A stretch of DNA of 64,000 nucleotides, taken from Cladochytrium replicatum. Lineage: Eukaryota; Chytridiomycota; Chytridiomycetes; Cladochytriales; Cladochytriaceae. The stretch lies in the NCBI GenBank assembly GCA_025526935.1, contig JAHLKD010000009.1, positions 558,001-622,000 on the forward strand, given 5' to 3'. The position numbers were made by a program, and so were the translations under genes. The notes below the pieces were generated by a model, which had not been told where the DNA came from, ran no database searches, and saw only the letters and a list, made by a program, of their open reading frames with translations. This document shows, piece by piece, positions 1 through 10,696 of the stretch (the first letter of the stretch is position 1; each line of letters begins with the position of its first letter).

Positions 1-74
1 CTGCACTTCCCAATAAAGCTGCACCCCCGGCTTTCCGCTTGCCTGACTGCTTGCTTGCCCGATTGCTGCCTCCC

Positions 75-1846
75 ATGCCGCCAGCACTGCCCGCCCCAGT
101 GCTGACTTTTGCCATCGACAACTTGTCAAAACTAGACTCGCTCAACGACGATGACATCTCTGCTATGTGGGGTGGTAAGCTCCAGCATCATGATAGCACT
201 TCCCCCCTGAACGCTAACCCTCCCCTCTGACAGTCTTTACAAAGTGCAAAGACAACCTCGAAAATGGGCGGAGACTAGAAAACATGAGCTGGAGATTATG
301 GTACCGCTCCGTGCACCTTTCGAATACAACCACCACTCCCGCAAATCTCTCCTTGTCAAACACAACCGTCGTGCAACAGCTCGACAACTTTCCTCCTATC
401 TCCAACCACTCCAGCTCTGTCTCTCCCTCGTCCGTCAACAAGATTCTCGCTTCCTGCGAGATAAACTCACTCACTGCATCGGTCGACCCTTCGAGACTGC
501 AGCTTTCGAATACAATTACGCCACCTCAACAATCCGTTGCACCAACAACCACAACAAACGTGGTCGTTAATGTATTCGAGCCAGATACTCACCCACCACC
601 AGTCACAATCGTCCCCCCTCCGCTTCACTCTCCATCGGGTTCTACTGCCTCGTCATCGTCAGGATCGAGCACCACTCTTCACCCACCTTCCGCTCTCCGT
701 CGCACACCCCGCATGACAGCAATCGTCGATGACGAGAACGTTGCCACCCCAGAACCCCTCCGCACATCGCCCAACCGTCCTGCGCCAATCATGCGTGTGG
801 AGTTTGACCCAGCCCACTCACCTGCCCACTCACCGGGTTCTCCCTCTCGCGACCAGCGAAAAGTCAAATTCTACATCTCGGAATCGTCTTCAGACGACGG
901 TGGACGGCGAGCGGCCGCGCGAGCGATGATGGAAGCCGGAAGAAATGCTCCTCCAACCCAGGAGCAGATACAGCTGCAACAGCAGCGACAACAGCAGAAT
1001 GTTGTTCACCAGCAGCAGCAAAACATTCTTCTTCAGCAGCAACAGCAGATTCTCCAGCGACAGCACCAGCAGCAACAGATGCAACAGCAATGGTACCCGT
1101 ATCAAAGTCATCAACAGCCGCCTCTCTACCCTCACCAACATCATCAACAACCACCACAAGCACCTGTCTATGCACCCAACGTCGCCTTTGTCCCTGTTGC
1201 TCCAGCACCTCTGCAACAACCGATCTTACCACCCGAATACATTGCCCAGCTCAACCCAGCTCAACGCCAACTCCTGATGTCTCATCTCCAACAGCTCCCA
1301 TCCCTCAACCCCGCCCAACAAAACGCTCTCGCCCAGCTTCAAATGTACTTCCCCCCACAGCAATCCCATCAACCGCAACAACTTCCGCGCGCAACCTTCA
1401 GGTACGAAGACGACGAGGACTCTGAATTCGACGACTCAGATTCCGAATTCGACTCCGAATTCTCCGACTCTGAAGAAGACGCACTCTCTCCTCGTCCACG
1501 CCGCGCATCGCCGGACCCAATGTTTGCCAAACTCTCTCTCGCCGCATCAAACTCCCCCCCCTCCACCACCTCGCTCGTTCGAAACCGCTCCGCGCTCTCA
1601 CTCGCTCTGAGGAGCAACAGCGGGATCCTTCCTCCGCCGCAGCTCGTGCAGCAGCAGCAGCCGGTGGTGCAGGCGGCGAAGGTTGTGTGGCGAGACGATT
1701 TCAGGACGACGGAGATGTCGGAGAGCGTCAGGGAGAATCTGGCGTGGGATCGACGTGCGATGTTTGGGGCGAAGGTTGGGAGGAAGGAGAGCGTGGAGGA
1801 TGTCGGGGAGTGGGAGGAGCAGTTGGATGGCGAGGAGATTTGGTGA
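75..1846 (+). CDS. AreA GATA-like domain (DUF1752) protein, Gln-rich
   Basis: Two exons, 75-174 and 234-1846, joined across a 59-bp intron (GTAAGC...CAG). The splice puts exon 1 in frame with the long exon and creates VFTKCKDNLENGRRLENMSW followed by RLWYR at about residues 34-58. This is the hallmark of the fungal AreA GATA-like domain (PF08550), found in nitrogen regulators and Mks1-like proteins. No GATA zinc finger (CX2C...CX2C) is visible, so a DNA-binding role is not supported. A second motif, KVKFYISESSSDDGG, resembles the short conserved block of DUF3295-type fungal proteins. The middle (roughly 960-1400) is very rich in Gln, and an acidic Asp/Ser stretch follows. Predicted length about 553 aa. 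The start is the first in-frame ATG; further upstream exons outside the window cannot be excluded. Role in nutrient signalling is inferred from the family only. Confidence 0.8.
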
Positions 1847-3508
1847 AAAACATGTTGGTTTGATGAGGGAGATGTGTGGTTGATTCTTAATTATTTCGGC
1901 TTTATTTTCTCTCTTTGTTTTCTTGTAGCTAATGCCCTTTTTTCGCTGAGGAAAATCGCAGAACTTTGGTAGTGGTGGTAGTGGGAGGACGGAAGGTGAG
2001 GGGTTCATTTGATTCATTATTTAATACCACACTGTTTTTCTCTTCGTTTGTTTCGTTTCCTGACATTTGTTCGAGGGGTCAGCGAGTCTGGAATTATTAG
2101 GGATTTGGGTTTTTGTTGCCTTTGCGGGAAGTTGGAAGGGTCCCAGTTTGTTTTCTGTTTAAAGACAGCCCCCAGGTAACTCCACATTTCCTGGTTCTCT
2201 CTCTTTTTTCTCTTGGTTTCGGGGAGAAGCAAGGTGGGGTTCTATTAACGTGTCAGATGTTTTTCGACTTTTAGTATAGACATTTTAAGTTTGTTTTTGT
2301 TCTCGAAAAAGAAGAATGCAATGAATGGTCTCCAAAGAAAACGAATTTTGCAAGAGTGATTTCTTCTCAAGATTAAATATTTGATGTTTTTGCTCTTTCA
2401 TTGTAAAAATGGATTATCGTTCTTGTTGATGTCATGCTGATGGCAGGTTTTCGCTTTGACAATTGTGAAGTGAGGTAAGTGGTGAATTAATTCACTTTGA
2501 GAATAGATGGCACATTTAAACAGTTGAGTGGCTGGAAGATTTTTCTGGAAAAAAAATCTTCAAAACAGGCTGGAAACAGAAGTCAGAGTTTTTTAGTTCC
2601 ACGGTCGCTCTTCCGTAAAAGGTGATTGACAACTGCACTATGAGAGGATCAGGACGACGGCACGGGAGGGTATATATATATCATATCATATCATATCATA
2701 CCATACCTATGCCACAAAGGTTATGCTTCTGTCCCTCAAGCAAAAAGATCAGTAAAAAACCTAACACCATACACCCTGGTAGGGGCATGTCGTCACTGAT
2801 GTTGAAGGCCATCAGCAAGCAAGTTGATGGTTGTTGTTGGTGTTGTTTTGATTTGCAAGCTCTCGACGATTTCGCCAAAGTCGTTTCAACTGCTCATCGA
2901 TAGGACCGCTCCTCCATCCTTCAACAAGCTTTGTTTTTCTTATTAAGCAGGCTTTGTTGAACGGAAATTGTGCACATACCTCCCACTCGACTTGGCCTGA
3001 CGTATGAGGAACGTCCAGCCATCGATGCCTTCGTTGACAATTGTCCTGCGATGTTTGTATTTGTTATTGAAAAGGTGGATGAGGTTAACAAGTCTGAACG
3101 CACCAGTCAAAGTCGTAGCTCAGGGTCATTGTCGGTAAGCAAGCCAATCATCAAATTGCACACGGCCCATCAATCTGCAATTCACATTCAATCCGCCCGC
3201 AGATCCCAGGCTGGCACTACTATCTTCACCCACAGGTGGGAATATGATATACTCTGAAAATACATCGCAAGAAGAATAATAACATTTGATAACATTTGAC
3301 AACTTTGTCCAGTCACATACCATATGCAGCAACATCAATCCCACATTTTTTTTGGTTGTCGTGTGAAACCGCCCCTCAAATATCTTTTCAGCACCATACA
3401 TCCGCAATGATCTCCACCTTCAACATCCACTCCAGTTCTCTCCTCCGCACTCTCATCTCTATAAACTTTGGAAAGGTTTGTTAATCGACCCCGCCAAAGC
3501 ATCATTGC
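1847..3508. other. Non-coding stretch
   Basis: A T-rich 3' flank of the first gene, then AT-rich intergenic DNA. Short open frames here look unconstrained. I see no RNA gene. It holds one small microsatellite, listed separately. Confidence 0.5.
2671..2707. repeat. (TA)n / (TCATA)n microsatellite
   Basis: Five TA units are followed by about five TCATA-type pentanucleotide units. It lies in intergenic DNA. Confidence 0.85.
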
Positions 3509-3796
3509 ATGTACAAACACTTTTCAAAAGTGATTGCAAACCGCGCAAAGGTCGACGAAGCAGGGAAGTTAGTGCTCCGGCCCTGGAGCACGGATCCGCA
3601 TGAGTGGGTCAACAAGTGCGCATTTCTCGTTGCTTATTCTTTCTTACCGCTGTAGTCGGGTCGCCGGACAGAAATCGTTCTTTCCATCTCCGAGGTACAC
3701 AACCCTCCCGTGTCTGGATCGATTCACAATCTTCTCGATCTCCGATCCTGGAATTCCGCCAAGAGTGCGTCAAAGAAAATCGCTTTTACGTTAAAA
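3509..3796 (+). pseudogene. Possible broken ORF, unrecognised
   Basis: One frame opens with ATG at 3509, gives a plausible 48-residue peptide (ending in VAYSFLPL) and stops at TAG 3653-3655. The same frame then continues open to 3796 with a composition typical of real protein (EIVLSISEVHNPP...). Either the TAG is a nonsense mutation, or a small intron removes it, though I found no clean GT-AG pair that keeps the frame. The product resembles no family I know. Frames at 3800-4050 are also open but do not connect clearly. Confidence 0.2.
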
Positions 3797-4256
3797 AAAG
3801 CGTTGCGATAGGAAGCAAACCTTACCTTTGCATTGCTGACCCGCGCAACCAGAGGAGACATTGTGCTGGTGAGGACGGTGAGGGAGCTCGAAAGTTGGTT
3901 GAAGGTGACTCCGAGGCGGCTTCAAAGATCGTTGCGGAAGTTCGGTATTGGGGTAATGGGGAGGACGTTCTGAGAGTCTTTGAGGAGCCCCGAGGGAGAG
4001 TGTTGAGTAAATGGATTCTGGCGACTTACCAATACATATATATGAAATGAAAGTGAAACACTATTGATCATTAGCCACGAGTCTACTCCTTTTGATGTTG
4101 AGGCGGGATGTGGGGACTCCTTTGAATAGCTGAGCACGTTCACTATGGATTTGAGTAAAGGGCTCTATCAGCACACATAAACAGTATGTCGACCGAGGCG
4201 GAAAAAGGCTTTTGCTGATCATACTCGGGAAGTGTTCTTGCATTAATTCAACTAAA
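3797..4256. other. Non-coding flank of the first LINE cluster
   Basis: No supported gene. The last 20 bases before the LINE look like the T-arm and acceptor end of a tRNA on the minus strand, but the pairing arm is absent (see findings). Confidence 0.35.
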
Positions 4257-4275
4257 TCCGGCTTCCCAGATTTGA

Positions 4276-5649
4276 ACCGCGCCGCCCGCCGCGCCGCCCG
4301 CCGCACCCGCCTCAAAAATTTTCATCGCTTCTGGCCGTGCTCGCTCCCGTGCTCCCTCTGTGTCCCACCCTCGCGCCCCTCAGGAAAACATTCCTGACTC
4401 TCAGCCCAGCAACTTTGATGGAGAAAATTTTCTGTGGGCAGATGAAGTGAATTCTCCTCGCGAATCACGTGACTCACGATCACGTGACCAAGCGTCATCC
4501 ACTTCAGAACCGCCTCGAATTAGAGGAAGATCCCCCGCAAGTGTCGTTGATGTTCAGATGAATGATACAGTCGAAATGTCACTTACCCTTGCTGATGCTG
4601 ATCCCAAAGGGAAACGTCGAGCATCAAAATCACCCCCGACTCGCCGACCTGCCTCTCGTGCCAGGGTCGAGAAGAATGCCTCTGCAGCTGATCATGCTAC
4701 CTCTCCCTTGCCTACTCCTCGTGACCGATTCTTGGATGCTCTGCATATGCTGGCCCCTGCTCAAACTTCTGGATCTCATCCATTAGTAATGTCTGCTTTC
4801 ACTCGTGCAATGCAATTTCTCCCAGTATTGGAACCAGAGACTGAGGCTGCCTTCTTTGCTGCATTGACTATTGCTGTAGTTCCGTTGGTTGAAACTATCA
4901 GCTGCCCTCCTGCTGCTGTCTCTGCCGTGCCTTCCTATGCTCAAGTTGCGAGTGCTAGCCGACCGCCACCTGCCCCTGCTACTCGCAATCCTGGGCCTTT
5001 CAGCACTGCAAAATTTGCCTCTCGTGCATCAAATGCTATTGTTCGTATTGAAGCTGCCGAAGCAGATGCTCAACCCGCCCTTTATCGCTCAGTGGTTGCT
5101 GGAGTGGACCCCCTATCTCGCAGATCACTACGGCCACCCAGATTGGTGATTGATTACCCGGCTGAGTCACCAATTTTGATCAATCCTCCTCAGCCTGTTC
5201 GTGATCGTGCTGCTGGTTTTGCTACTGTGAGGTTTAAGGAAATTAGTCGTCAGCCACTTAATCAGCTCCGCACTCTGATTAATCGAATTTCTGGAAACCC
5301 TCAATTTTCCCGTGACATTCGCCATATTAGTTTTATTGGGCGTAACACTGCTGAGTTTATTTGTACTTCTGACTGTGCTGACAAGCTCCGCAAGGACATT
5401 TTTCCAGGTGATGAGGTGCCCGTTGATCTTTTTGACCCTGGGCAGCTTCGTTCTGGGTCTGTTCAATCACTTGAGCAACGTCAAGTTGCTGTAGCAAAGG
5501 CTGTTCACAAAAGATTTGCTCACCTCTTGCGAATTACTCATGATCCTGCAGTTTTTCATTATCTTCGTTCTAATCTTCCTGCTGCAGACTTTGAAGCTAC
5601 TGTTTCTTTAGCCCGTTCTTCGCGTTCTGAACCTACATCTCGCAATTAA
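4276..5649 (+). CDS. LINE-A1 ORF1 protein
   Basis: Open for about 457 codons from just after an in-frame TGA. The first ATG is internal (4558), so translation may start there, or the true start was lost by 5' truncation. The N-terminal half is Ser/Pro/Arg-rich and low in predicted structure. The C-terminal third is conserved with LINE-B ORF1, including RHISFIGRNTAEFIC and VHKRFAHLLR, and is probably the RNA-binding/trimerising part by position. I see no CCHC knuckle in ORF1. The TAA stop overlaps the ORF2 ATG as TAATG, pointing to coupled termination-reinitiation. The early coding region carries two TCACGTGA palindromes. Confidence 0.8.
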   Translation, partial: TAPPAAPPAAPASKIFIASGRARSRAPSVSHPRAPQENIPDSQPSNFDGENFLWADEVNSPRESRDSRSRDQASSTSEPPRIRGRSPASVVDVQMNDTVEMSLTLADADPKGKRRASKSPPTRRPASRARVEKNASAADHATSPLPTPRDRFLDALHMLAPAQTSGSHPLVMSAFTRAMQFLPVLEPETEAAFFAALTIAVVPLVETISCPPAAVSAVPSYAQVASASRPPPAPATRNPGPFSTAKFASRASNAIVRIEAAEADAQPALYRSVVAGVDPLSRRSLRPPRLVIDYPAESPILINPPQPVRDRAAGFATVRFKEISRQPLNQLRTLINRISGNPQFSRDIRHISFIGRNTAEFICTSDCADKLRKDIFPGDEVPVDLFDPGQLRSGSVQSLEQRQVAVAKAVHKRFAHLLRITHDPAVFHYLRSNLPAADFEATVSLARSSRSEPTSRN

Positions 5650-8600
5650 TGTGGACTTTCCGTTCTGGAACCTTCAACTGTAGAGGTTTGCCTCTGGATT
5701 TTTCAGATTTACTTGCTTGGCTTGTTACTCATCAGCTTGATTTTTTAGTTTTAACAGAAACTCATCAGTTAACTTTAGACAGTGTTTCTTCTGAGTATTT
5801 GTTGTTTGATTCTCGTCCTCCACCAGACGCTCCTTTGGCATCTGGTGTTGCTCTTCTTATTAACCCACATCGTTGCAGTACTTATCAATTTAGGTTGATT
5901 GCATCAGTTCCTTCTGGGTTTGGTTTGTGGTTTAGGTTTCGTCAGGTCGTGATTGGTGGATTTTATTTTCCCCCACGTTGGACTGCGGAAGACTGTTTGG
6001 GTGCATTATCTGATTTTCCTCAATTTGTTTCGAATTCGGATACACCAGTAGTTTTGATGGGTGACTTCAATTTTAGAACTCAGAGCACTGGTGATCATGT
6101 TACTAATGCCCGTGCCAGAGCACTTCTTCCTTTTTTTACAGCCCACTCACTTTCATTGGTTGTCCCAGCTTCTTCTTCAGCTCGTCGCCCAACTTTTCGT
6201 TCCCACTTAGGGAGTTCAATTATTGATTTGTTTTTTGCTTCTACTTATGTGACAGCTTCCTCTTATTTAGTGCATGATCAACCCCAGTCTATGGCTCCCC
6301 ATCCTTCAGACCATTTTGCAGTGACCTGTTCATTTTCTTTAGCTGGCCCAGATCCTCAGGCCACTGTGCCTCCTCCTCTACCTTCTTGGAATCTCCCATT
6401 GTTAAAGGATGAAGTTATTCGTAAGTCGCACAGAGAAACTGCTAAGATTCTGCTTCCTCCAACATCAGAGGCGCTAACAGCAGCATTGGAACCACTTCAG
6501 GTCCCTGTGGGGACTTCTCTTTCTCGTGCAGTGGCCCAGGGAGCAATTGATTCTGCATTTCAAATTATAGTTGATTTTGTTGAGGCAACAGCAGTTCTGA
6601 CATTGGGACCACCAACACCTCGTCGTAGAGCACCAGCGACCACTCCTTTGCCCCCTGAGATTGCTTTGTTGCGTAGTAAGGCTCGTTCAGCATTCCGTGA
6701 CTATTATTCCCTCTTTCACCACAATTCTTCTGACCCTCTTCTTCCTTTTCTAAGAACTCGCCAACGTGATAGTCACAAAGCATTCAAATCAGCTCTGAGA
6801 TCACACAGGCGTAAGACAAAAGCAAATTTTTTTGATGACCCTAGTTCTTCATCAGTGCCTTCTCTTCTGAAACATGTGTCTCATGCTCGGCGCTGCGCTA
6901 ACTTTCGTACTTCAGCTAATGGTTTAGATTTTGATCCTCAGTCTTTAGCCAAATATTCTGATCATTTTGCTAGTGTCTACAATGCTCAAGCTGCTGACCC
7001 AGTTTCACCTTCAATTGTTCTGTGTGATTTTCAGCTGCCATTGGATGTTGAAGCTTTTGTTCTAGCTATTAGGGACTGCCCTTTGGAGTCTGCCCCGGGT
7101 CATGATCGTCTGCCTGCAGAACTTTATCGCCCAATTTCAGCTATTCTTGCTCCATTGTTCTTGCAACTTTCTCAGTCCATTTTTCGCAGTAGTCTTACAC
7201 CCACTTCATGGAATCTTGGGCTTTTGCACCCAGTTTGGAAGCAACGTGGTACGCTTGGTGATATTACTAATTATCGCCCCATTACTCTTTCGTGTGTTGC
7301 CCGAAAAATTTTTGAGCGAGCTTTGTTGCCACATCTTTATTCTGCTATCACGTCTCAACGCCCACTTGATGCTGCCCAAGCGGGATTTCAGTCACACCGC
7401 TCGGGAATGGAATGTGTTTTTGGTCTTCAGGCATGTATCTCCCGTGCGTCTAATGCCAAGGTTCCTTGGGTTGCTGGTTTTTTAGATATTCAAGCAGCTT
7501 ATGACACCACAAATCGTGCAATTCTTTGGGCTGAGCTTCTTTCTAGGGGAGTACCGTTGCCATTTGTTTTTGTTTTGAAGTCTCTGTTTGATTTTTGTTC
7601 TTCCAGAGTGGTTGTTGCAAATTGTTTTTCAGATGCTTTTGATTTGTTTAGAGGTTTGTTTCAAGGTTCTGTTCTCAGTCCACTTCTCTATATCACTTTT
7701 CTTGATCCTCTACCTGGGCTCCTCCGACCATTTGCCCCACCTATAACACTCTTTCATCCTGCCAAACCACGATATAATTCTTTTTTATTTGCAGATGATT
7801 TGGCCTTGTTTGCAATTACTTTGGATGCTATGCAGGTTCTTCTCTCTGTTTGTGACCAGTTTGCCCAAGCTCGTGGTTTTTCTTTTGCTCCTTTGAAGTC
7901 TGTGATTCTCACAAAAATTCCTATTCCTGCTCATTCGCCTTTGCTTCTTCATGGTCAAACTCTGCCTGTCAAGCCTTCATTTCGTTATCTGGGTTGCTTT
8001 TTTGGAGATACTGGATTTGATGTTTCACTGACTATTTCCCATCGACTTGCCAAAGCGCGCGCAGCTTCTTTTGCTTTGCTTTCTTTTTCAAGGATGTTTG
8101 GTTCTCATTCTCTGGTTGTGGTTCGTCATTTGTTTTTGTCTTTTATTCGACCTACGCTTGAATTTGGTTTATATTTTATTCTTCCCTCTGTTGCTGTTTG
8201 CAAACCAGTTCGGACTTTTATTCACCAATGTTTGTGTCGATTTCTTCGCCTTTCATTTTCCACTTCAATTGCTGGGGTTTTACTGTTTTTTAAGTTTCCT
8301 GACCTTCAGTTTCGGCTTCAATATCTGCAGTTTCAGATGTTTCAACGTTGGCTGGATGATGATGCCCCTGATATGGTTCACTCTATGTTGTCATTCTTTC
8401 TTCACCAGGGAAAGCACTTTCGTTGTTCTCCTGTCCCTTTCAACAATCACTTCCTCTTCCTGGCTGCAAATGTTGTAGTTCCCAAACCTTCTGATGTTAT
8501 CGCAAATCACTTTCACCAAGTAGCCTCATCTGCCTATGGTTCTATAGCTGCTAGCTTTGCTCCCCTTGCATCTGCACACCCTCATGCGCTAGCAATTGCT

Positions 8601-8960
8601 CCTCCATGCTTCCCTATTTCGTCAATCTTGAGGCTTCTGCAGTATCGCCTTGGATGTTTGTTTTATCACCCCCGCAAGCAGTGTTGTCACTGCCGCACTG
8701 CAACTCTCTCTAGATCTCATGTTTCAGAATGTTTGCGTCTTGACCTATTGTTGCCTCCTGTTCCTGTTCCTGTTTTACAACTTCCGCTTGACGTTGCAAT
8801 TGATGGCCTTCGTCCACTTCGCATTGTCAACCCAGTGAATCTTGCACCGTGGTATCTAGTTTTTCGTTGTCTCCATAAGATTTGGCTTCACTGTATGGGT
8901 CTGCCATTAGAAGTTTCTCCTCCAGACTCCCTCTTTGGCCCTGCATTTGTGGATCTTTAA
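5649..8960 (+). CDS. LINE-A1 ORF2: APE endonuclease / reverse transcriptase
   Basis: An intact 1103-residue frame. The N-terminal apurinic endonuclease-like domain shows TFNCRGL, TETH, GDFN, SIIDLFF and PSDHFAV, the usual order of catalytic blocks. The reverse transcriptase follows, with NYRPITL, the FLDIQAAYDT finger/palm block, GLFQGSVLSPLLY and the catalytic FADD at about residues 714-717. The C-terminus has a zinc-knuckle-like CX2C...HX4C segment (CHCRTATLSRSHVSEC, about residue 1012). It nicks target DNA and primes reverse transcription in the nucleus, by family knowledge. All core motifs are present, so the protein could be active. The start is fixed by overlap with the ORF1 stop. Confidence 0.93.
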   Translation: MWTFRSGTFNCRGLPLDFSDLLAWLVTHQLDFLVLTETHQLTLDSVSSEYLLFDSRPPPDAPLASGVALLINPHRCSTYQFRLIASVPSGFGLWFRFRQVVIGGFYFPPRWTAEDCLGALSDFPQFVSNSDTPVVLMGDFNFRTQSTGDHVTNARARALLPFFTAHSLSLVVPASSSARRPTFRSHLGSSIIDLFFASTYVTASSYLVHDQPQSMAPHPSDHFAVTCSFSLAGPDPQATVPPPLPSWNLPLLKDEVIRKSHRETAKILLPPTSEALTAALEPLQVPVGTSLSRAVAQGAIDSAFQIIVDFVEATAVLTLGPPTPRRRAPATTPLPPEIALLRSKARSAFRDYYSLFHHNSSDPLLPFLRTRQRDSHKAFKSALRSHRRKTKANFFDDPSSSSVPSLLKHVSHARRCANFRTSANGLDFDPQSLAKYSDHFASVYNAQAADPVSPSIVLCDFQLPLDVEAFVLAIRDCPLESAPGHDRLPAELYRPISAILAPLFLQLSQSIFRSSLTPTSWNLGLLHPVWKQRGTLGDITNYRPITLSCVARKIFERALLPHLYSAITSQRPLDAAQAGFQSHRSGMECVFGLQACISRASNAKVPWVAGFLDIQAAYDTTNRAILWAELLSRGVPLPFVFVLKSLFDFCSSRVVVANCFSDAFDLFRGLFQGSVLSPLLYITFLDPLPGLLRPFAPPITLFHPAKPRYNSFLFADDLALFAITLDAMQVLLSVCDQFAQARGFSFAPLKSVILTKIPIPAHSPLLLHGQTLPVKPSFRYLGCFFGDTGFDVSLTISHRLAKARAASFALLSFSRMFGSHSLVVVRHLFLSFIRPTLEFGLYFILPSVAVCKPVRTFIHQCLCRFLRLSFSTSIAGVLLFFKFPDLQFRLQYLQFQMFQRWLDDDAPDMVHSMLSFFLHQGKHFRCSPVPFNNHFLFLAANVVVPKPSDVIANHFHQVASSAYGSIAASFAPLASAHPHALAIAPPCFPISSILRLLQYRLGCLFYHPRKQCCHCRTATLSRSHVSECLRLDLLLPPVPVPVLQLPLDVAIDGLRPLRIVNPVNLAPWYLVFRCLHKIWLHCMGLPLEVSPPDSLFGPAFVDL

Positions 8961-9205
8961 CGTTTTCTTTTCTCATTATTTATTACTCACCTGTTTTTTT
9001 GGCACCTTAGCAGTATCTGACGGGTAGCCACAGGTTTGAGTTTACATTCTCTGTTTTGCTTTGTTGGTTTTCCTTATGCTGCGCGCGCTTCCCTATGTGC
9101 TGGTCCATGACCATCTTGTAAGGCACTTTGGGTGTTGTTTTTTGTTATGCATTGTATGTGCAAAATAAATAATAATATTGTTAAAAAAAAAAAAAAAAAA
9201 AAAAA

Positions 9206-9208
<3 letters not shown>

Positions 9209-9242
<34 letters not shown>
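9209..9242 (+). repeat. (TC)n tract between LINE-A1 and LINE-B1
   Basis: About 17 TC units directly after the LINE-A poly(A) tail and directly before the LINE-B 5' end. Confidence 0.95.
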
Positions 9243-9245
<3 letters not shown>

Positions 9246-9250
9246 AATCA

Positions 9251-10696
9251 ATGCCGCCTCCCAGCGCTCCGCATGCGCAGCCGCCTGATGCGCCGCATGC
9301 CGCGCCGCCCGATGCGCCGCATGCCGCGCCGCCCGATGCGCCGCATGCCGCGCCGCCCGCCGCACCCCCCGCTGTGCCCCCTGATGGACTTTCTGGTGGC
9401 ACCGTGATTTTTGAGGCCCGTTCGCACCCCCGTGCCTCCTCTGTTGAAAATTCCGCTCCACAGCTTCCATTCTCCGCTCCTGCCTCTCTAATTCACTGGG
9501 CTGATGATGTGAATATGGGGGAGGATGAAAATGCCAAATCACGTGACTTCCGATCACGTGACCAACGCGCCAAAAGACCTGCTGAACATGAATTGCCCCG
9601 TGGTCGCTCCCGTTCTCGTTCCCGATCACATCTGCCCGGTGTCCGGGTTCTTGCTGCTGTGGCTGCTCCCTCGAGTGTTGCATCTCTGGCCGATCTCCGT
9701 GTCCTTCTCACTCAGATGCGATCTGTTTGTGCAACCTTTGATCCGTTGGCGATGCTGGATCCTATGCTTGCACATTTGCCGAGGGACACTCCTGCTGAAT
9801 TTTTTAGTGTTTGTCGTGATATGGCCGAGGATCTGGTGGGTCGCTTTGGGAGGCCGCTGCCTTCGCCTTCACCTCCGGTTGCCCCTGTCTCCCGCCATGA
9901 TGATGTGGCTGCGCCTGTGTGCCTTCCCCCTAGACAACTGCATGGTAATCCTTCAATTCAGGACGATCTTGGGAACTCTGGTGCTCCTGGCCCTCGCCCC
10001 CCGTCTAGTCGACCTGCCCCACGTGGACCTCGTGGTCCACGCACTTATGCCGCTGCTGCTGCCAATGCCCGTGCCCGTGTGCTTGAGAGTCTCCCCACAC
10101 TGAGTGCTGAATCTCGTACAGAAGCTGTCAGGACTGCCCTTGCTGGTCGTGACCCCACTTCGAATGTCAGCCTTCGTGGCCCTCGGCCTGTCGTATTCTA
10201 TCCTCCGACCTCTCCGCTGCTGGTCTCCCCACCTGCTGATCTTCAGGCCCGTGTGGATGATTTGACCACTGTGTACATCAAGGACATCATGAGACAGCGG
10301 CTCGGCTTTGTGCGGACCATGCTGAGGGCTCTCTTGGGCGATGAGGTGGTGCGTGGTATCCGCCACATCAGTTTCGTTGGTCGCAACATTGCTTCCTTTA
10401 TCTGTATTCGCTCAACCGCAATTGCTCTCCGTGCGCACTTCTCCACCCAGGAAGCTTCCACTGACGAACCAAACCCTGACTTTCTTCGCCGAGCCTCTAC
10501 TCTGCCTTTGGAGCAGCGGGAGGCTGCGGTCAGGGAAGTTGTTCACAAGAGATATGCACATATCCTCAGTTCAGTTACTGATCCTGCTATTTTCCTGTAT
10601 GTCCGTGGTCAGCTCCCCATGGATGCTCAGGAAACTGTGCTGGACAGTGCCCGCGGGATTGCGCGTCAGCCTCGCTCAACCCATCTTCGTCAATGA
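9251..10696 (+). CDS. LINE-B1 ORF1 protein
   Basis: 481 residues from a clear ATG eight bases after the (TC)n tract and leader. Residues about 13-36 are three copies of the octapeptide DAPHAAPP, encoded by a 24-bp tandem repeat. The middle is basic and Arg/Ser-rich (RGRSRSRSRSH). The C-terminal third matches LINE-A ORF1 at RHISFVGRNIASFIC and VHKRYAHIL. By position it is the nucleic-acid-binding chaperone of the element; no standard domain is obvious. The stop overlaps the ORF2 start as ATGA (10693-10696). Two TCACGTGA motifs lie at 9539 and 9554. Confidence 0.88.
   Translation: MPPPSAPHAQPPDAPHAAPPDAPHAAPPDAPHAAPPAAPPAVPPDGLSGGTVIFEARSHPRASSVENSAPQLPFSAPASLIHWADDVNMGEDENAKSRDFRSRDQRAKRPAEHELPRGRSRSRSRSHLPGVRVLAAVAAPSSVASLADLRVLLTQMRSVCATFDPLAMLDPMLAHLPRDTPAEFFSVCRDMAEDLVGRFGRPLPSPSPPVAPVSRHDDVAAPVCLPPRQLHGNPSIQDDLGNSGAPGPRPPSSRPAPRGPRGPRTYAAAAANARARVLESLPTLSAESRTEAVRTALAGRDPTSNVSLRGPRPVVFYPPTSPLLVSPPADLQARVDDLTTVYIKDIMRQRLGFVRTMLRALLGDEVVRGIRHISFVGRNIASFICIRSTAIALRAHFSTQEASTDEPNPDFLRRASTLPLEQREAAVREVVHKRYAHILSSVTDPAIFLYVRGQLPMDAQETVLDSARGIARQPRSTHLRQ

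Larger units (their letters stand above)
4276..9208 (+). mobile_element. LINE-A copy 1 (A1), non-LTR retrotransposon
   Basis: Near-complete element with ORF1, ORF2, a roughly 220-bp 3' UTR and a poly(A) tail at 9183-9206, followed at once by a (TC)n tract. The 5' end is a GC-rich block encoding Ala/Pro. The open frame starts directly after a TGA at 4273-4275 with no ATG, so the copy is probably 5'-truncated by a little. It matches LINE-A copy 4 (41961-46866) almost base for base, which implies recent movement or duplication. APE-type endonuclease plus RT, no RNase H seen; the clade (L1- or Tad-like) needs a tree. Confidence 0.93.

Noticed and set aside
864-1232. Minus-strand open frames opposite the Gln-rich gene
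   Set aside because: They are shadows of CAG/CAA repeats on the coding strand (Leu/Val-rich or repetitive).
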